The position numbers and the translations under genes were made by a program. Shown one piece after another: positions 42,934 through 51,564 of a stretch of 64,000 bases of DNA. Below the pieces are notes generated by a model that made no database searches, was not told where the DNA came from, and saw nothing but the letters and a program-made list of their open reading frames with translations. Numbering within the stretch: the stretch's first letter is position 1; every line of letters starts with the position of its first letter. This DNA is from Olivibacter jilunii (GTDB taxonomy: Bacteria; Bacteroidota; Bacteroidia; Sphingobacteriales; Sphingobacteriaceae), in the NCBI RefSeq assembly GCF_900607235.1, contig NZ_LR027854.1, positions 62,001-126,000 of the forward strand, given 5' to 3'.

Positions 42934-44565
42934 TTAATTAATGTTTATAACGTTTTTATTGGCACCAAAATCGGCTTTAATAACCGGTTGAGCTCCCGTC
43001 AAGCCTTGCACATCAACTGTAGAAGTACGTTCGCCCTGAAGATGAAAGATATTTGCATTTTTCACTTCTAGCTGATGCAGCTTTATATCATTGCTGTTTA
43101 AAATATAGGCAATTTGCTTAGAAGCATCTTCAACCTGCAACTTTACGTCGCGCAGGCTTATATTGGATGCTTCCTGTATATCGATGCCCTCTTTAGCAAC
43201 CATGTCAAGCCTAGTCAATTGAATATTCTTTATGTGCATTTCAGGTAAGCCTCGGATAAAGAGCGCTTTAGCTGCCCCATCGCAAACCACATTATTAATA
43301 TAAAAATCCTTAAATTGCGGTGTTGCTTCAGTAACAGGCAAAAATTCCACTTTAGGAGGTTCCCGATGTTCTCCACTTAACACGATCGGATCCTTTGCTT
43401 CATAATACATATCGAACAGAATAGCCTCTCCGGGAATATCTTTCATGAAAATGTTATTGATATATACATTTTCTACTACGCCTCCCCTTCCACGTGTCGT
43501 TTTAAATCGTAAACCGATATCGGTTCCGATAAACGTACAATTGTCAACATATAAATTTTTCGCACCGCCGCTCATTTCGCTTCCCACAACAAAACCACCA
43601 TGCGCATGATAAACCGTACAATTCCGTACCCACAGATTTTCCGTTGGCATACCACGTTCCCTACCCGCTTCATTTCTGCCGCTTTTAATACAGATAGCAT
43701 CATCACCTACATCAAAGGTGCTTTGTTCCACCAGTACGTTTTTACAAGACTCAATATCCAAGCCATCTCCATTTTGGGAATACCAAGGATTGCGTACATT
43801 AATATTCCGTATGGTTAAATCGGCGCTCATTAAGGGATGGATATTCCAAGCAGCTGAATTTTGAAATGTTACACCCTCCAGTAAAATACGCTCACATTTC
43901 TCGAGCAAAATCATATTCGGTCTCAAATAGTCCTTTATTTCCTCATAGAACTGTGCATTTTTCCCCTTCTCCACAAGTCCGGGATCCTTATAAGAAGCTC
44001 CTTTCAAAGAACTCTGAGAAGGATACCAAATATCTCCTTTTTCGTTAAGAACGCCTCCGGAGCTTATAAGCTTCTTCCATTGCGTTTCTGTCATTTTCGC
44101 TTTTTTCACCATTCGCCAAGCATCACCATTTCCGTCAATAACCCCTTTCCCGGTAATCGCTATATTTTGCTGATTTAAGGCCCATATAGGCGATTGGTTC
44201 CGCATCTGCGGGATCCCTTCCCAGCTGGTCTGTACCAAGGAATATTGCGAAAAATCTTTTGTAAACTGCAGCAACGCGTTAGCGGCCAAATGCAAGTTTA
44301 TATTGCTCTTTAAGGTAATAGGCCCCGATAGCCATACACCTGCAGGAATTAAGACCACGCCTCCACCCTTCTTATGTGTTTGATCAATAGCTTGATTAAT
44401 CGATTCCGTATTTAAATGACGTCCACCGGAAATCGCTCCGAAAGCAGTGATTGATACCGTATCCTTTTTAAAAGTAGGTAATGAGACAGTTGGTTCAGCA
44501 AGTTTTTGGGCGAATGCCCCATGGGTAAAAATTAAGAGTATAACAGTTTTCAGTATCTTATTCAT
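42934..44565 (-). CDS. GH28 polygalacturonase family hydrolase
   Basis: The 543-residue protein carries a signal peptide (ILKTVILLIFTHGAFAQ) and a right-handed beta-helix. The GH28 active-site set is visible: NGDGLDIESC (Asn, Asp), VGDDAICIKSG (Asp-Asp), HAHGGFVVGSEMSGG (His-Gly) and LRFKTTRGRGG (Arg-Lys in the R-x-K position). It hydrolyses alpha-1,4 galacturonic acid linkages, or exo-type digalacturonate as in many Bacteroidota pectin loci. It is the first gene of the GH28-GH105-uxaB-uxaA-uxaC run, with a promoter and LacI operator directly upstream. Confidence 0.92.
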   Translation of the reverse strand: MNKILKTVILLIFTHGAFAQKLAEPTVSLPTFKKDTVSITAFGAISGGRHLNTESINQAIDQTHKKGGGVVLIPAGVWLSGPITLKSNINLHLAANALLQFTKDFSQYSLVQTSWEGIPQMRNQSPIWALNQQNIAITGKGVIDGNGDAWRMVKKAKMTETQWKKLISSGGVLNEKGDIWYPSQSSLKGASYKDPGLVEKGKNAQFYEEIKDYLRPNMILLEKCERILLEGVTFQNSAAWNIHPLMSADLTIRNINVRNPWYSQNGDGLDIESCKNVLVEQSTFDVGDDAICIKSGRNEAGRERGMPTENLWVRNCTVYHAHGGFVVGSEMSGGAKNLYVDNCTFIGTDIGLRFKTTRGRGGVVENVYINNIFMKDIPGEAILFDMYYEAKDPIVLSGEHREPPKVEFLPVTEATPQFKDFYINNVVCDGAAKALFIRGLPEMHIKNIQLTRLDMVAKEGIDIQEASNISLRDVKLQVEDASKQIAYILNSNDIKLHQLEVKNANIFHLQGERTSTVDVQGLTGAQPVIKADFGANKNVININ

Positions 44566-44601
44566 AAAGCATTATCAAGGTATCAATCGGTTATGCCCCT
44601 A

Positions 44602-44633
44602 CAATTCTAAGGCTATCCGCTAATCTTTTCAAA
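44602..44633 (-). promoter_or_regulatory. Promoter of GH28 operon (TTTG-N20-TAGAATTG)
   Basis: On the minus strand TTTG (44630-44633), 20 bases, TAGAATTG (44602-44609); 7 of 8 match in the -7 box. It leaves a leader of ~30 bases to the GH28 ATG. The LacI-type operator lies 19 bases upstream of the -33 box. Confidence 0.6.
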
Positions 44634-44652
44634 CATTTAAAGGTCTTTATTT

Positions 44653-44680
44653 GCGCAATCGTTACCGATAACGATTGCGC
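44653..44680. promoter_or_regulatory. LacI-type operator 1 (upstream of GH28 operon)
   Basis: A 28-bp palindrome with 12-bp perfect arms (GCGCAATCGTTA / TAACGATTGCGC) and centre CCGA. It matches the half-site GCAAWCGWTNCC shared with three other sites in the window. It also forms a hairpin, but the T-run after it is on the plus strand, not on the transcribed strand of the neighbouring susD. Confidence 0.75.
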
Positions 44681-44687
44681 TGTTTTT

Positions 44688-46370
44688 TTATCTGGCTTCG
44701 TATCCTGGGTTTTGTTGGATTTCCGCTTCATTGAGATCAATAGCGTCCTGTGGAATCGGTCGCAAAATCTTATCTTGACCGTCTGGTCCTCTAAAGGCGC
44801 GATCGACTCCAATCCGTTTGATATCATAGTTATATTTGGCACAAAATTCTTTCAATTTCCCTGTTCTTCTCAACTCCGGCCACCTTAAATATTCGCCCGC
44901 AAACTCTTTCGCACTTTCAATCAGATAAGCATCAAGTGCCTGACTTTGGCCAGCGGCTGTGGCGATATCTATGTTCGGACTTAACCGTCCGCCGTCTTTT
45001 GCATTACCCGGTCTATCCAACACCGCCTGTACATAAGTTGCTGCACTGGCGAAATCATTCAATCCAATACAAGCTTCTGCATAAAGGAAGTAGGTTTCGG
45101 CCAAACGTGCCAATACAATATCTCGCACACTGGCTGTTTGCTGAAATATGGTACGAGTTTGCGGACTATCAAACTTTTTAATAACCGGTGTACTCATATC
45201 CGCGTCATAGAAGGCTCTATAAGCCTCTTCATCGTACTTAAACGGGTAATACCGGAAATTACTTGCTATTTGTCCCTGGTGTTGATTTGCCCACGCTAAA
45301 GAATCGGCGCTTGTATATTCTCTACCCCAAACGCGCGGATAATAGGCTCTGATCAAGATGCTGGATTTATCTTTGCTGGCATCATAATAATCAAAATATT
45401 GATCATAAATGGTTAGCATAAAAGTTGCATCGTATCGAGCGTCATTCTCTCCATAAAAAGTATGTAAATTCCAGGAAGGGTATAATTGAGCACTCATGTA
45501 TTTATGATTTAGCTCGGATCCACCTAAGTAGGGACCGAAAATACCCTGTTGATTGTTTCCGTCCGTACTGGAAGCAATGGATTCCAAATCATATTGTATC
45601 GCAAAAATGATCTCATCATTATTTTCATTATAAGGGCTCCATAATTGCTCAAATGGAATACTAATTGTTTTGCCATTTATCGCAGCCAAGGCATAAGTCT
45701 TTGCTTTTTCAAAATCAGCCGCTTGTTTCAGGTCCCATGCGCTGGTGAGATGCACTTTCGCTAAGTAATGGTTAATGACTGTTTTATTTACTCGCGCCTT
45801 AGCTGTTCCGACAAGGGGAAGGGCTGCTTCCATTTCGCCAATGATAAAGGTATAGCATTCCTCCAAGCTGTTTCTCGGCATATTTAATCGCGGTTCAAAA
45901 GTGGCTTCTGTATTAATATAGATCCCGCCAAACTGCTCCACCAAAAGAAAGTGATAAAAAGCGCGCAAAAAGCGCAATTCAGCTAGGTAAGTTGCTTTTT
46001 TCTCCGCGTCAATTTCGGCTATATCATTATAAAAAATAGCCATATTAACAGTTTGAATAGCTTTATAACAGAGTTGGTAATAGTCCTTTACATAGGAATC
46101 CGTGGCATAAAGTTGTTCGTATTCCTGAATAGATCGATCACCCGTACCTCTCGCTCGTTGATACATATCAGTACCCGCTACCAGCAACCAGGGAGTTAGT
46201 CGGAACGTCTCACGTAAGGATGAATAAGAGGCTGTTACTAAAGTTTCATAACCCGCCTCGGTTCGATAGAACTCTTCGTTCGTGATCCCTCCTTTATTAT
46301 CTTCCTCTAAAAATTTCTTACAGCCACTGAGTAACAATGTAAGAACTATATATATTAAAATACGCTTCAT
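44688..46370 (-). CDS. SusD/RagB-type lipoprotein (pectin locus, pair A)
   Basis: The 560-residue surface lipoprotein has a lipobox LLLSGC (residue ~17), the SusD N-terminal NEEFYRTEAGYETLVTASYSS, the TPR-type RFLRAFYHFLLVEQFGGIY, and the C-terminal LARLAETYFLYAEACIGLN and ESAKEFAGEYLRWPELRRTGK. It pairs with the SusC gene 30 bases upstream. It should bind pectin fragments at the surface by context. Confidence 0.93.
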   Translation of the reverse strand: MKRILIYIVLTLLLSGCKKFLEEDNKGGITNEEFYRTEAGYETLVTASYSSLRETFRLTPWLLVAGTDMYQRARGTGDRSIQEYEQLYATDSYVKDYYQLCYKAIQTVNMAIFYNDIAEIDAEKKATYLAELRFLRAFYHFLLVEQFGGIYINTEATFEPRLNMPRNSLEECYTFIIGEMEAALPLVGTAKARVNKTVINHYLAKVHLTSAWDLKQAADFEKAKTYALAAINGKTISIPFEQLWSPYNENNDEIIFAIQYDLESIASSTDGNNQQGIFGPYLGGSELNHKYMSAQLYPSWNLHTFYGENDARYDATFMLTIYDQYFDYYDASKDKSSILIRAYYPRVWGREYTSADSLAWANQHQGQIASNFRYYPFKYDEEAYRAFYDADMSTPVIKKFDSPQTRTIFQQTASVRDIVLARLAETYFLYAEACIGLNDFASAATYVQAVLDRPGNAKDGGRLSPNIDIATAAGQSQALDAYLIESAKEFAGEYLRWPELRRTGKLKEFCAKYNYDIKRIGVDRAFRGPDGQDKILRPIPQDAIDLNEAEIQQNPGYEAR

Positions 46371-46400
46371 GATCGTTATATTAAATCGTCAATAATCAAA

Positions 46401-49400
46401 TTAGAACTTAAGATTTACACCCAATTGATAAGTAACTGTACTTGGACCATTACCGTTCTGTAAGGAGGTAGTTGCATATTCCGGATCCCAACCTTCGTAT
46501 TTGGTAAAAGTGAATGGGTTAAGTATGTTAAGGTATACGCGTAACTGACTTATTTTCGCTTTCGACAACATTTTGCTTGGAAGCATGTAACCCAAGATAA
46601 TGTTTCTTATTTTTACAAAAGAGGCGTCAGTATATTGTCCGTTACTGCCATAATATGGTCCGGCGTTATTAATAGCCGGATATTTCCCGTTTTCGTTTCC
46701 AGCGGTAGGTGACCAAGTAGCCGAGGGAGATCCGTCTTCTTTTGTACCCCAATTATTCCAATCGTATCTATCGATCCCTTGAGGCACGAAATAATCGAAG
46801 CGAATTTTAGGTCTTCCACGCTGCGTATTACCTGGGCCAAATTCTTCCAAAAATCGATCCTGTACAAAAATCCCTTGACGAGTAAACAAATCAACTGATA
46901 AATCCCAGCTTTTGTAATTAAAAGTTGAGCGAAGATTGGCAGTCCATTTAGGATTAGGACTACCCAAAATTACCCGGTCGTTAGCCGCTGTAATAATGCC
47001 GTCACCGTTAATATCCTCTACTCGTGCCTGACCCGGCTGTTGCCCCCATCGCGCAGCTTCCTCCACTTCATCCGATTTCCAAATTCCTACAACACGATAG
47101 TCGTAAATTACCTCAATAGGGTGTCCGATAAACCTTTTTTCGCCCATTACATCTTCCTTTTTACCATAAAGAGATTCGATGGCATTTTTATTATGAGCGA
47201 AATTCAGAGAGGTAGTCCATTGGAAATTAGGCGTACGGATATTGGTTGAGTTTAGGGAAATTTCAATTCCGCGATTGCTTACTGAACCAATATTATCTGT
47301 CATGGTAGCAACACCCGATTCAATAGCCAACGATCTACTCATTAACAAGCCATCGGACAACTTATCATAGACATCAAGTGATCCATAAAGTCGTTGATTG
47401 AAAAAACCAAAGTCCAGTCCGAAGTTCAGCTCCCGTGTCTTCTCCCACGTAATTGCAGGATTGACTGGATAGCCTGGTCGGAGGCCGGAAACTGCATTAC
47501 CATCGCCAAAATCATACCATATCAATTCATCCGAAATCGGTGTTTGCATTGATCCGTAAGGGCTAATTCCGTTATTGTTTCCCGAGTAACCAAAACTAAA
47601 TCGAGCCTTTAAATCGGAGAGCCAATCGGCCTTCATAAATTCTTCTTCTGATAAGCGCCAACCTAGTGCAAAGGAAGGAAAAGAGGCCCATTTGTCGGCC
47701 AATTTAGAGCTTCCGTCATAACGGATTGTTCCGGTAACTAAGTACTTTCCTTTATAATCATAGTTAACACGTGCGGCATAAGAGATCAAACCAGACTCGT
47801 TATATGAAGTTAGTGAATTGTCCCGCATTAAGTTACCTGTAAATAAATTATACCACTGAGAATCGTAAGGTAAATTCTGGGTAGCGGCCTGTATTCTTTC
47901 AAATCGAGTTTTATAAAAACTGTTTATAAGGGTGGCATTTAAGTGATGATTATCATTAAAGGTCTTATTATAGGTTATTTGATTATCCCAGGTATATTCC
48001 AAACTTTCATCATTTTGTTGATAAGCCTCATTCTGGTTCCTATTACCTGGCACAACGTCATAGTATTGTCCCACTCGCTCACGGGTAAATCGTGGCATGA
48101 TGGTACTTTTTATAGAGAATCCATCAAACAGGTTTACTTGCGCGTAGGCGCTTGCTAACACGTCATACCGTCTAGTCTCTTGATTACCGCTATTAATCTC
48201 TTGCAGTGGATTGGGTGAGCTCGTAAAGTTTCCACTACCTTGAATAGATGCGGCAATACCGGGTTGTTGAATAAGATTACCTTGATCATCATACGCACGC
48301 AAGATAACGGGCATTCGCATAATATCGCGATAGCCGTACTGGCTTCCTTGATTAGTAACGGTATGGGATAAATTAATGGTACCTCCTGCCGAAAAAAACT
48401 TGGATCCCCGGTGGTCGATACTCAATTTCATATTGTATCGCTTTAGGTTTTCGTTGATAAAATTACCTTCTTCATCTTGATAACCTAAACCGAGATTATA
48501 AGCTAGATCACTTGAGCTTCCACCAATATTTACATAATGATTTTGCTGATGCCCATCTTGTGTACCCAAAGCAAGCCAATCTTCATAATCTTCATCAAAT
48601 AGACGTTGTTCCAATAGCGGGCTTCGCTGTAAAACAGAATTTCTATTAGCGGGCGTTAATTCATACTGACCTAAATTGGTGTTATAAGTATAGTAGGCCG
48701 ACGTGCGGAAGTCTACCCATTCTCGTCCGCTCATAAAATCCGGTAATCTTGCAATTTTACGAATGCCGTAGAAACCATCGTAAGTCACTGACATTCGCGA
48801 ACCATGATTACTGCCAGCATTCTTTGTTCGCACAATAACAACGCCGTTCGAGCCGCGCGAACCGTAGATGGCTGTCGAAGAGGCATCACGCAAAACGTCA
48901 ATTTGCTCAATATCGGCTGGATTTAAAAAATTGATATCGCCCATCACTACGCCATCCACAACATACAAAGGGCTTCCACCCGCTAACGAGTTTTGCCCCC
49001 GGATCTGGATATTAAATCCACCGCCGGGTTTTGTTGAGGTGGAGCTGATATCGACCCCCGGAACAGAGCCTTGTAAAGCAGCCATAGCAGAGGTAGTTCC
49101 ACGAGCTTTTAAAGTCTCGGAAGTGACCGAACCGACGGCACCTGTAAGGTCTCCTTTTTTCATCGTCCCGTAGCCGACTACGACCACCTCGTCTAAACCT
49201 GTTGCATCTTCTTCTAGAGTAATTGTGAGGGTTTGTTGTCCGTTAATAGGAATTTCCTGCATTTTGTAACCCAGGTAGGTAACGGTTAACACGGGGTTCT
49301 GCGTATTTGGCAGCTGTATGTTAAACGCTCCGACATCATTTGTACTTGTAGTTGTACTTGTTCCTTTTACGGCTACCGTTACACCAGGTAGCGGCTCTTG

Positions 49401-49502
49401 CGCTGTATTGACGACCTTTCCGGTAATTGATCTTGTTTGGGCAAACGAAGAGCAATAACTGAAAAATAAGAGCCCAAAAAGCGTCCATAATTTTTTAGTC
49501 AT
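46401..49502 (-). CDS. SusC-type TonB-dependent transporter (pectin locus, pair A)
   Basis: The 1033-residue outer-membrane transporter has a signal peptide (LWTLFGLLFFSYCSSFAQ), a carboxypeptidase-regulatory-like domain (ITGKVVNTAQEPLPGVTVA), the SusC motif VVVGYGTMKKGDLTGAVGS, a plug with IQIRGQNSLAGGSPLYVVDG and SSTAIYGSRGSNGVVIV, and a barrel ending in LGVNLKF. A perfect 40-bp operator palindrome lies 122 bases upstream of the ATG. The partner SusD follows after 30 bases. Confidence 0.94.
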   Translation of the reverse strand: MTKKLWTLFGLLFFSYCSSFAQTRSITGKVVNTAQEPLPGVTVAVKGTSTTTSTNDVGAFNIQLPNTQNPVLTVTYLGYKMQEIPINGQQTLTITLEEDATGLDEVVVVGYGTMKKGDLTGAVGSVTSETLKARGTTSAMAALQGSVPGVDISSTSTKPGGGFNIQIRGQNSLAGGSPLYVVDGVVMGDINFLNPADIEQIDVLRDASSTAIYGSRGSNGVVIVRTKNAGSNHGSRMSVTYDGFYGIRKIARLPDFMSGREWVDFRTSAYYTYNTNLGQYELTPANRNSVLQRSPLLEQRLFDEDYEDWLALGTQDGHQQNHYVNIGGSSSDLAYNLGLGYQDEEGNFINENLKRYNMKLSIDHRGSKFFSAGGTINLSHTVTNQGSQYGYRDIMRMPVILRAYDDQGNLIQQPGIAASIQGSGNFTSSPNPLQEINSGNQETRRYDVLASAYAQVNLFDGFSIKSTIMPRFTRERVGQYYDVVPGNRNQNEAYQQNDESLEYTWDNQITYNKTFNDNHHLNATLINSFYKTRFERIQAATQNLPYDSQWYNLFTGNLMRDNSLTSYNESGLISYAARVNYDYKGKYLVTGTIRYDGSSKLADKWASFPSFALGWRLSEEEFMKADWLSDLKARFSFGYSGNNNGISPYGSMQTPISDELIWYDFGDGNAVSGLRPGYPVNPAITWEKTRELNFGLDFGFFNQRLYGSLDVYDKLSDGLLMSRSLAIESGVATMTDNIGSVSNRGIEISLNSTNIRTPNFQWTTSLNFAHNKNAIESLYGKKEDVMGEKRFIGHPIEVIYDYRVVGIWKSDEVEEAARWGQQPGQARVEDINGDGIITAANDRVILGSPNPKWTANLRSTFNYKSWDLSVDLFTRQGIFVQDRFLEEFGPGNTQRGRPKIRFDYFVPQGIDRYDWNNWGTKEDGSPSATWSPTAGNENGKYPAINNAGPYYGSNGQYTDASFVKIRNIILGYMLPSKMLSKAKISQLRVYLNILNPFTFTKYEGWDPEYATTSLQNGNGPSTVTYQLGVNLKF

Positions 49503-49623
49503 AATGGTTCTAATAAGTTAATAGAAATTGTGGATTTATTGGTTAATCAAAAAGCTATGATTGGCTCGTTGATAGCTACAAGATACATGGATAAAAAAGA
49601 AATCCCCTCAAGAGATCTCGTAA

Positions 49624-49663
49624 AAAACTACGCAATCGTTGCCGGCAACGATTGCGTAGTTTT
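49624..49663. promoter_or_regulatory. LacI-type operator 2 (perfect 40-bp palindrome)
   Basis: Both arms are fully complementary over 20 bp, with core GCAATCGTTGCC/GGCAACGATTGC. It is the most symmetric copy in the set. It lies upstream of the pair A susC gene and downstream of pair B susD. Confidence 0.8.
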
Positions 49664-49886
49664 AAGCCTTAAGCAATAGGCAATATGCTGGAGGCTAATT
49701 TGAGTAATCAAGATATAAGTATCAGGACACCTGCCTGACGGTAAGCAGGTAAGTATAAAGACTAATCATCACATTGGCTAATCATCACATTGGCTAATCA
49801 TCACATTGGCTAATTCACCACTTCCCTACTTGACAACTCAACTACTTAACTACTTCCCTACTCAACTATTCAACTACTCAACCACC
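49664..49886. repeat. Repeat spacer between operator 2 and pair B susD
   Basis: Contains an AAGCCTTAAGCAATAGGC word, a degenerate ACCTGCC...GCAGGT palindrome (49729-49752), three tandem ATCACATTGGCTA units (about 49767-49815) and ACTACTCAACTATT-type units (49820-49886). With the operator it accounts for the whole 386-base gap 49503-49888. Confidence 0.8.
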
Positions 49887-49888
49887 TG

Positions 49889-51553
49889 CTACTGATATCC
49901 CGGATTTTGAGTAAATTCACTTTTATTGGTTACGGCGTCTAATTGGTTTTGAGGGATTGGACGAAGCATATGATAATCTCTGAAATAAGTAATCGCATGT
50001 GGGTTGTATTTTTGCAGACTTTCTTTTAATTTTCCGGTACGTTTTAAGTCAAACCATCGCATCTGCTCTCCCGCGAACTCTCTTGCCCGTTCCTCTAATA
50101 TAAAATCGAGCGTTACATCAGCAGCGTTAACATCCATTTCTTCTTTATGTCCTTCTTTTGCAGCACGTTCACGAATAATATTCAAATAAGTCACGGCCTC
50201 CTCGTTATTGCCGGTTTTAAAGGCAGCTTCGGCTACGATCAAGTACATTTCGGCTAAGCGAATAACAAAAGCATCCCGAACACTCTGCGCTTCGTTTATA
50301 CTTCCTCGGGTGTTATCCATGAACTTTTTAAGTGAAATATAACGTAGCCGATTCTTCGATGAGCCATCTGTATTATAAATATCGCCATCATCATAGATGG
50401 TGTAATTTTTTGTTGCACGTACCGAGGCCGGAACCGTATACTTTGAAATAAATACGGCTGTGTCGCCAACATTCATCCCTGCAGGTCTTCCCGACGCATT
50501 CGGTTGATTACAATACCATACGTTCTGAAAAGAGGCTTCAAATCGGCTATCGATGTTTTCATTAAAAAGATATAATAAATATCTTGATGGCTGATAACGG
50601 TTAAAAGGCCGACCATATTCCAAGCTTCTAATCACTCCCGGTTGATCATCATACTTCATCAGGAAAAGCATATGGGCACTATTTGACCCTCTATTATCTC
50701 CATCCGGATAAACATTATCGTCCTGTTTGTCATTATCGTTCAGATTAGAAGAATAATTAACGGCATAAACAATTTCACTATTTTGGAGATTGTTCATTCT
50801 CCATAAGTCAGCATAATTAGGCAGTAAAGCAAAACCATAATCACTAATTACCTTTTTAGCTAAAGCACCCGCTTCGGCATTCAACCCTCTGGTTAAGTAT
50901 ACACGTGCCAAAAACGCCTCCGCAGCTGGCTTTGTTACGCGCCCATAATCAGCGGTAGTAGGCGCTAAATGATCAACAGCAAAACGTAAATCTTCGATAA
51001 TTAAGTTGTAAAAATCATCGACACTCGATTTCCTTGCTTCTGTAACGACACCTACTGTTTCCTCGGTTGTCAAATGGACGCCTCCCCAGGTTTCTACAAT
51101 GTGATAGTAATAGAAGGCGCGCAGAAATCGAAATTCCGCTGTCCGCTGTATTTGCAGTGCCTGATCCATCCCCGAATTTCCGACTCTTGCGATACCGGCA
51201 TTACATACATTAATGGCCTTGTAAAAATTAGACCATACTTCCTGTAAGGCGCCGTTGGTTGCTTGAAGATTTTGATAGGTCGTAAGATCCGGATATACAT
51301 CACCCGCACCATTGGTCCATAAGTCGGTACCAGTTTCTCCTATATTATAGCCACGCTCCTTACCATACCACCAACGTTGATAACTATAAGCGGCATTAAC
51401 CAAGGTCTCAAAACCTTTAGGTGTTGTATACAAAGTCTCGTCGGTAATACCACTGAGGTTCTCCTCATCAAGCATTTTTTTGCATGAAGTTAGTCCAGCT
51501 GCCAATAAAAAAGCAGCGATTAAAACTGTTTTATATCTAGTATGTACAATCAT
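49889..51553 (-). CDS. SusD/RagB-type lipoprotein (pectin locus, pair B)
   Basis: The 554-residue lipoprotein has a lipobox LLAAGLTSC (residue ~24), the SusD start ITDETLYTTPKGFETLVNAAYS, RFLRAFYYYHIVETWGGVHL, and the C-terminal FVIRLAEMYLIVAEAAFKTGN and EERAREFAGEQMRWFDLKRTGK. It follows its SusC by 11 bases. It is clearly diverged from the pair A SusD, so the two pairs are probably not a recent duplication. Confidence 0.93.
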   Translation of the reverse strand: MIVHTRYKTVLIAAFLLAAGLTSCKKMLDEENLSGITDETLYTTPKGFETLVNAAYSYQRWWYGKERGYNIGETGTDLWTNGAGDVYPDLTTYQNLQATNGALQEVWSNFYKAINVCNAGIARVGNSGMDQALQIQRTAEFRFLRAFYYYHIVETWGGVHLTTEETVGVVTEARKSSVDDFYNLIIEDLRFAVDHLAPTTADYGRVTKPAAEAFLARVYLTRGLNAEAGALAKKVISDYGFALLPNYADLWRMNNLQNSEIVYAVNYSSNLNDNDKQDDNVYPDGDNRGSNSAHMLFLMKYDDQPGVIRSLEYGRPFNRYQPSRYLLYLFNENIDSRFEASFQNVWYCNQPNASGRPAGMNVGDTAVFISKYTVPASVRATKNYTIYDDGDIYNTDGSSKNRLRYISLKKFMDNTRGSINEAQSVRDAFVIRLAEMYLIVAEAAFKTGNNEEAVTYLNIIRERAAKEGHKEEMDVNAADVTLDFILEERAREFAGEQMRWFDLKRTGKLKESLQKYNPHAITYFRDYHMLRPIPQNQLDAVTNKSEFTQNPGYQ

Positions 51554-51564
51554 TATAATAGCCT

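Noticed and set aside
44653-44680. Hairpin after pair A susD read as a rho-independent terminator
   Set aside because: The T-run lies on the plus strand while susD is transcribed on the minus strand, and the same palindrome core occurs upstream of three other units. An operator explains it better.
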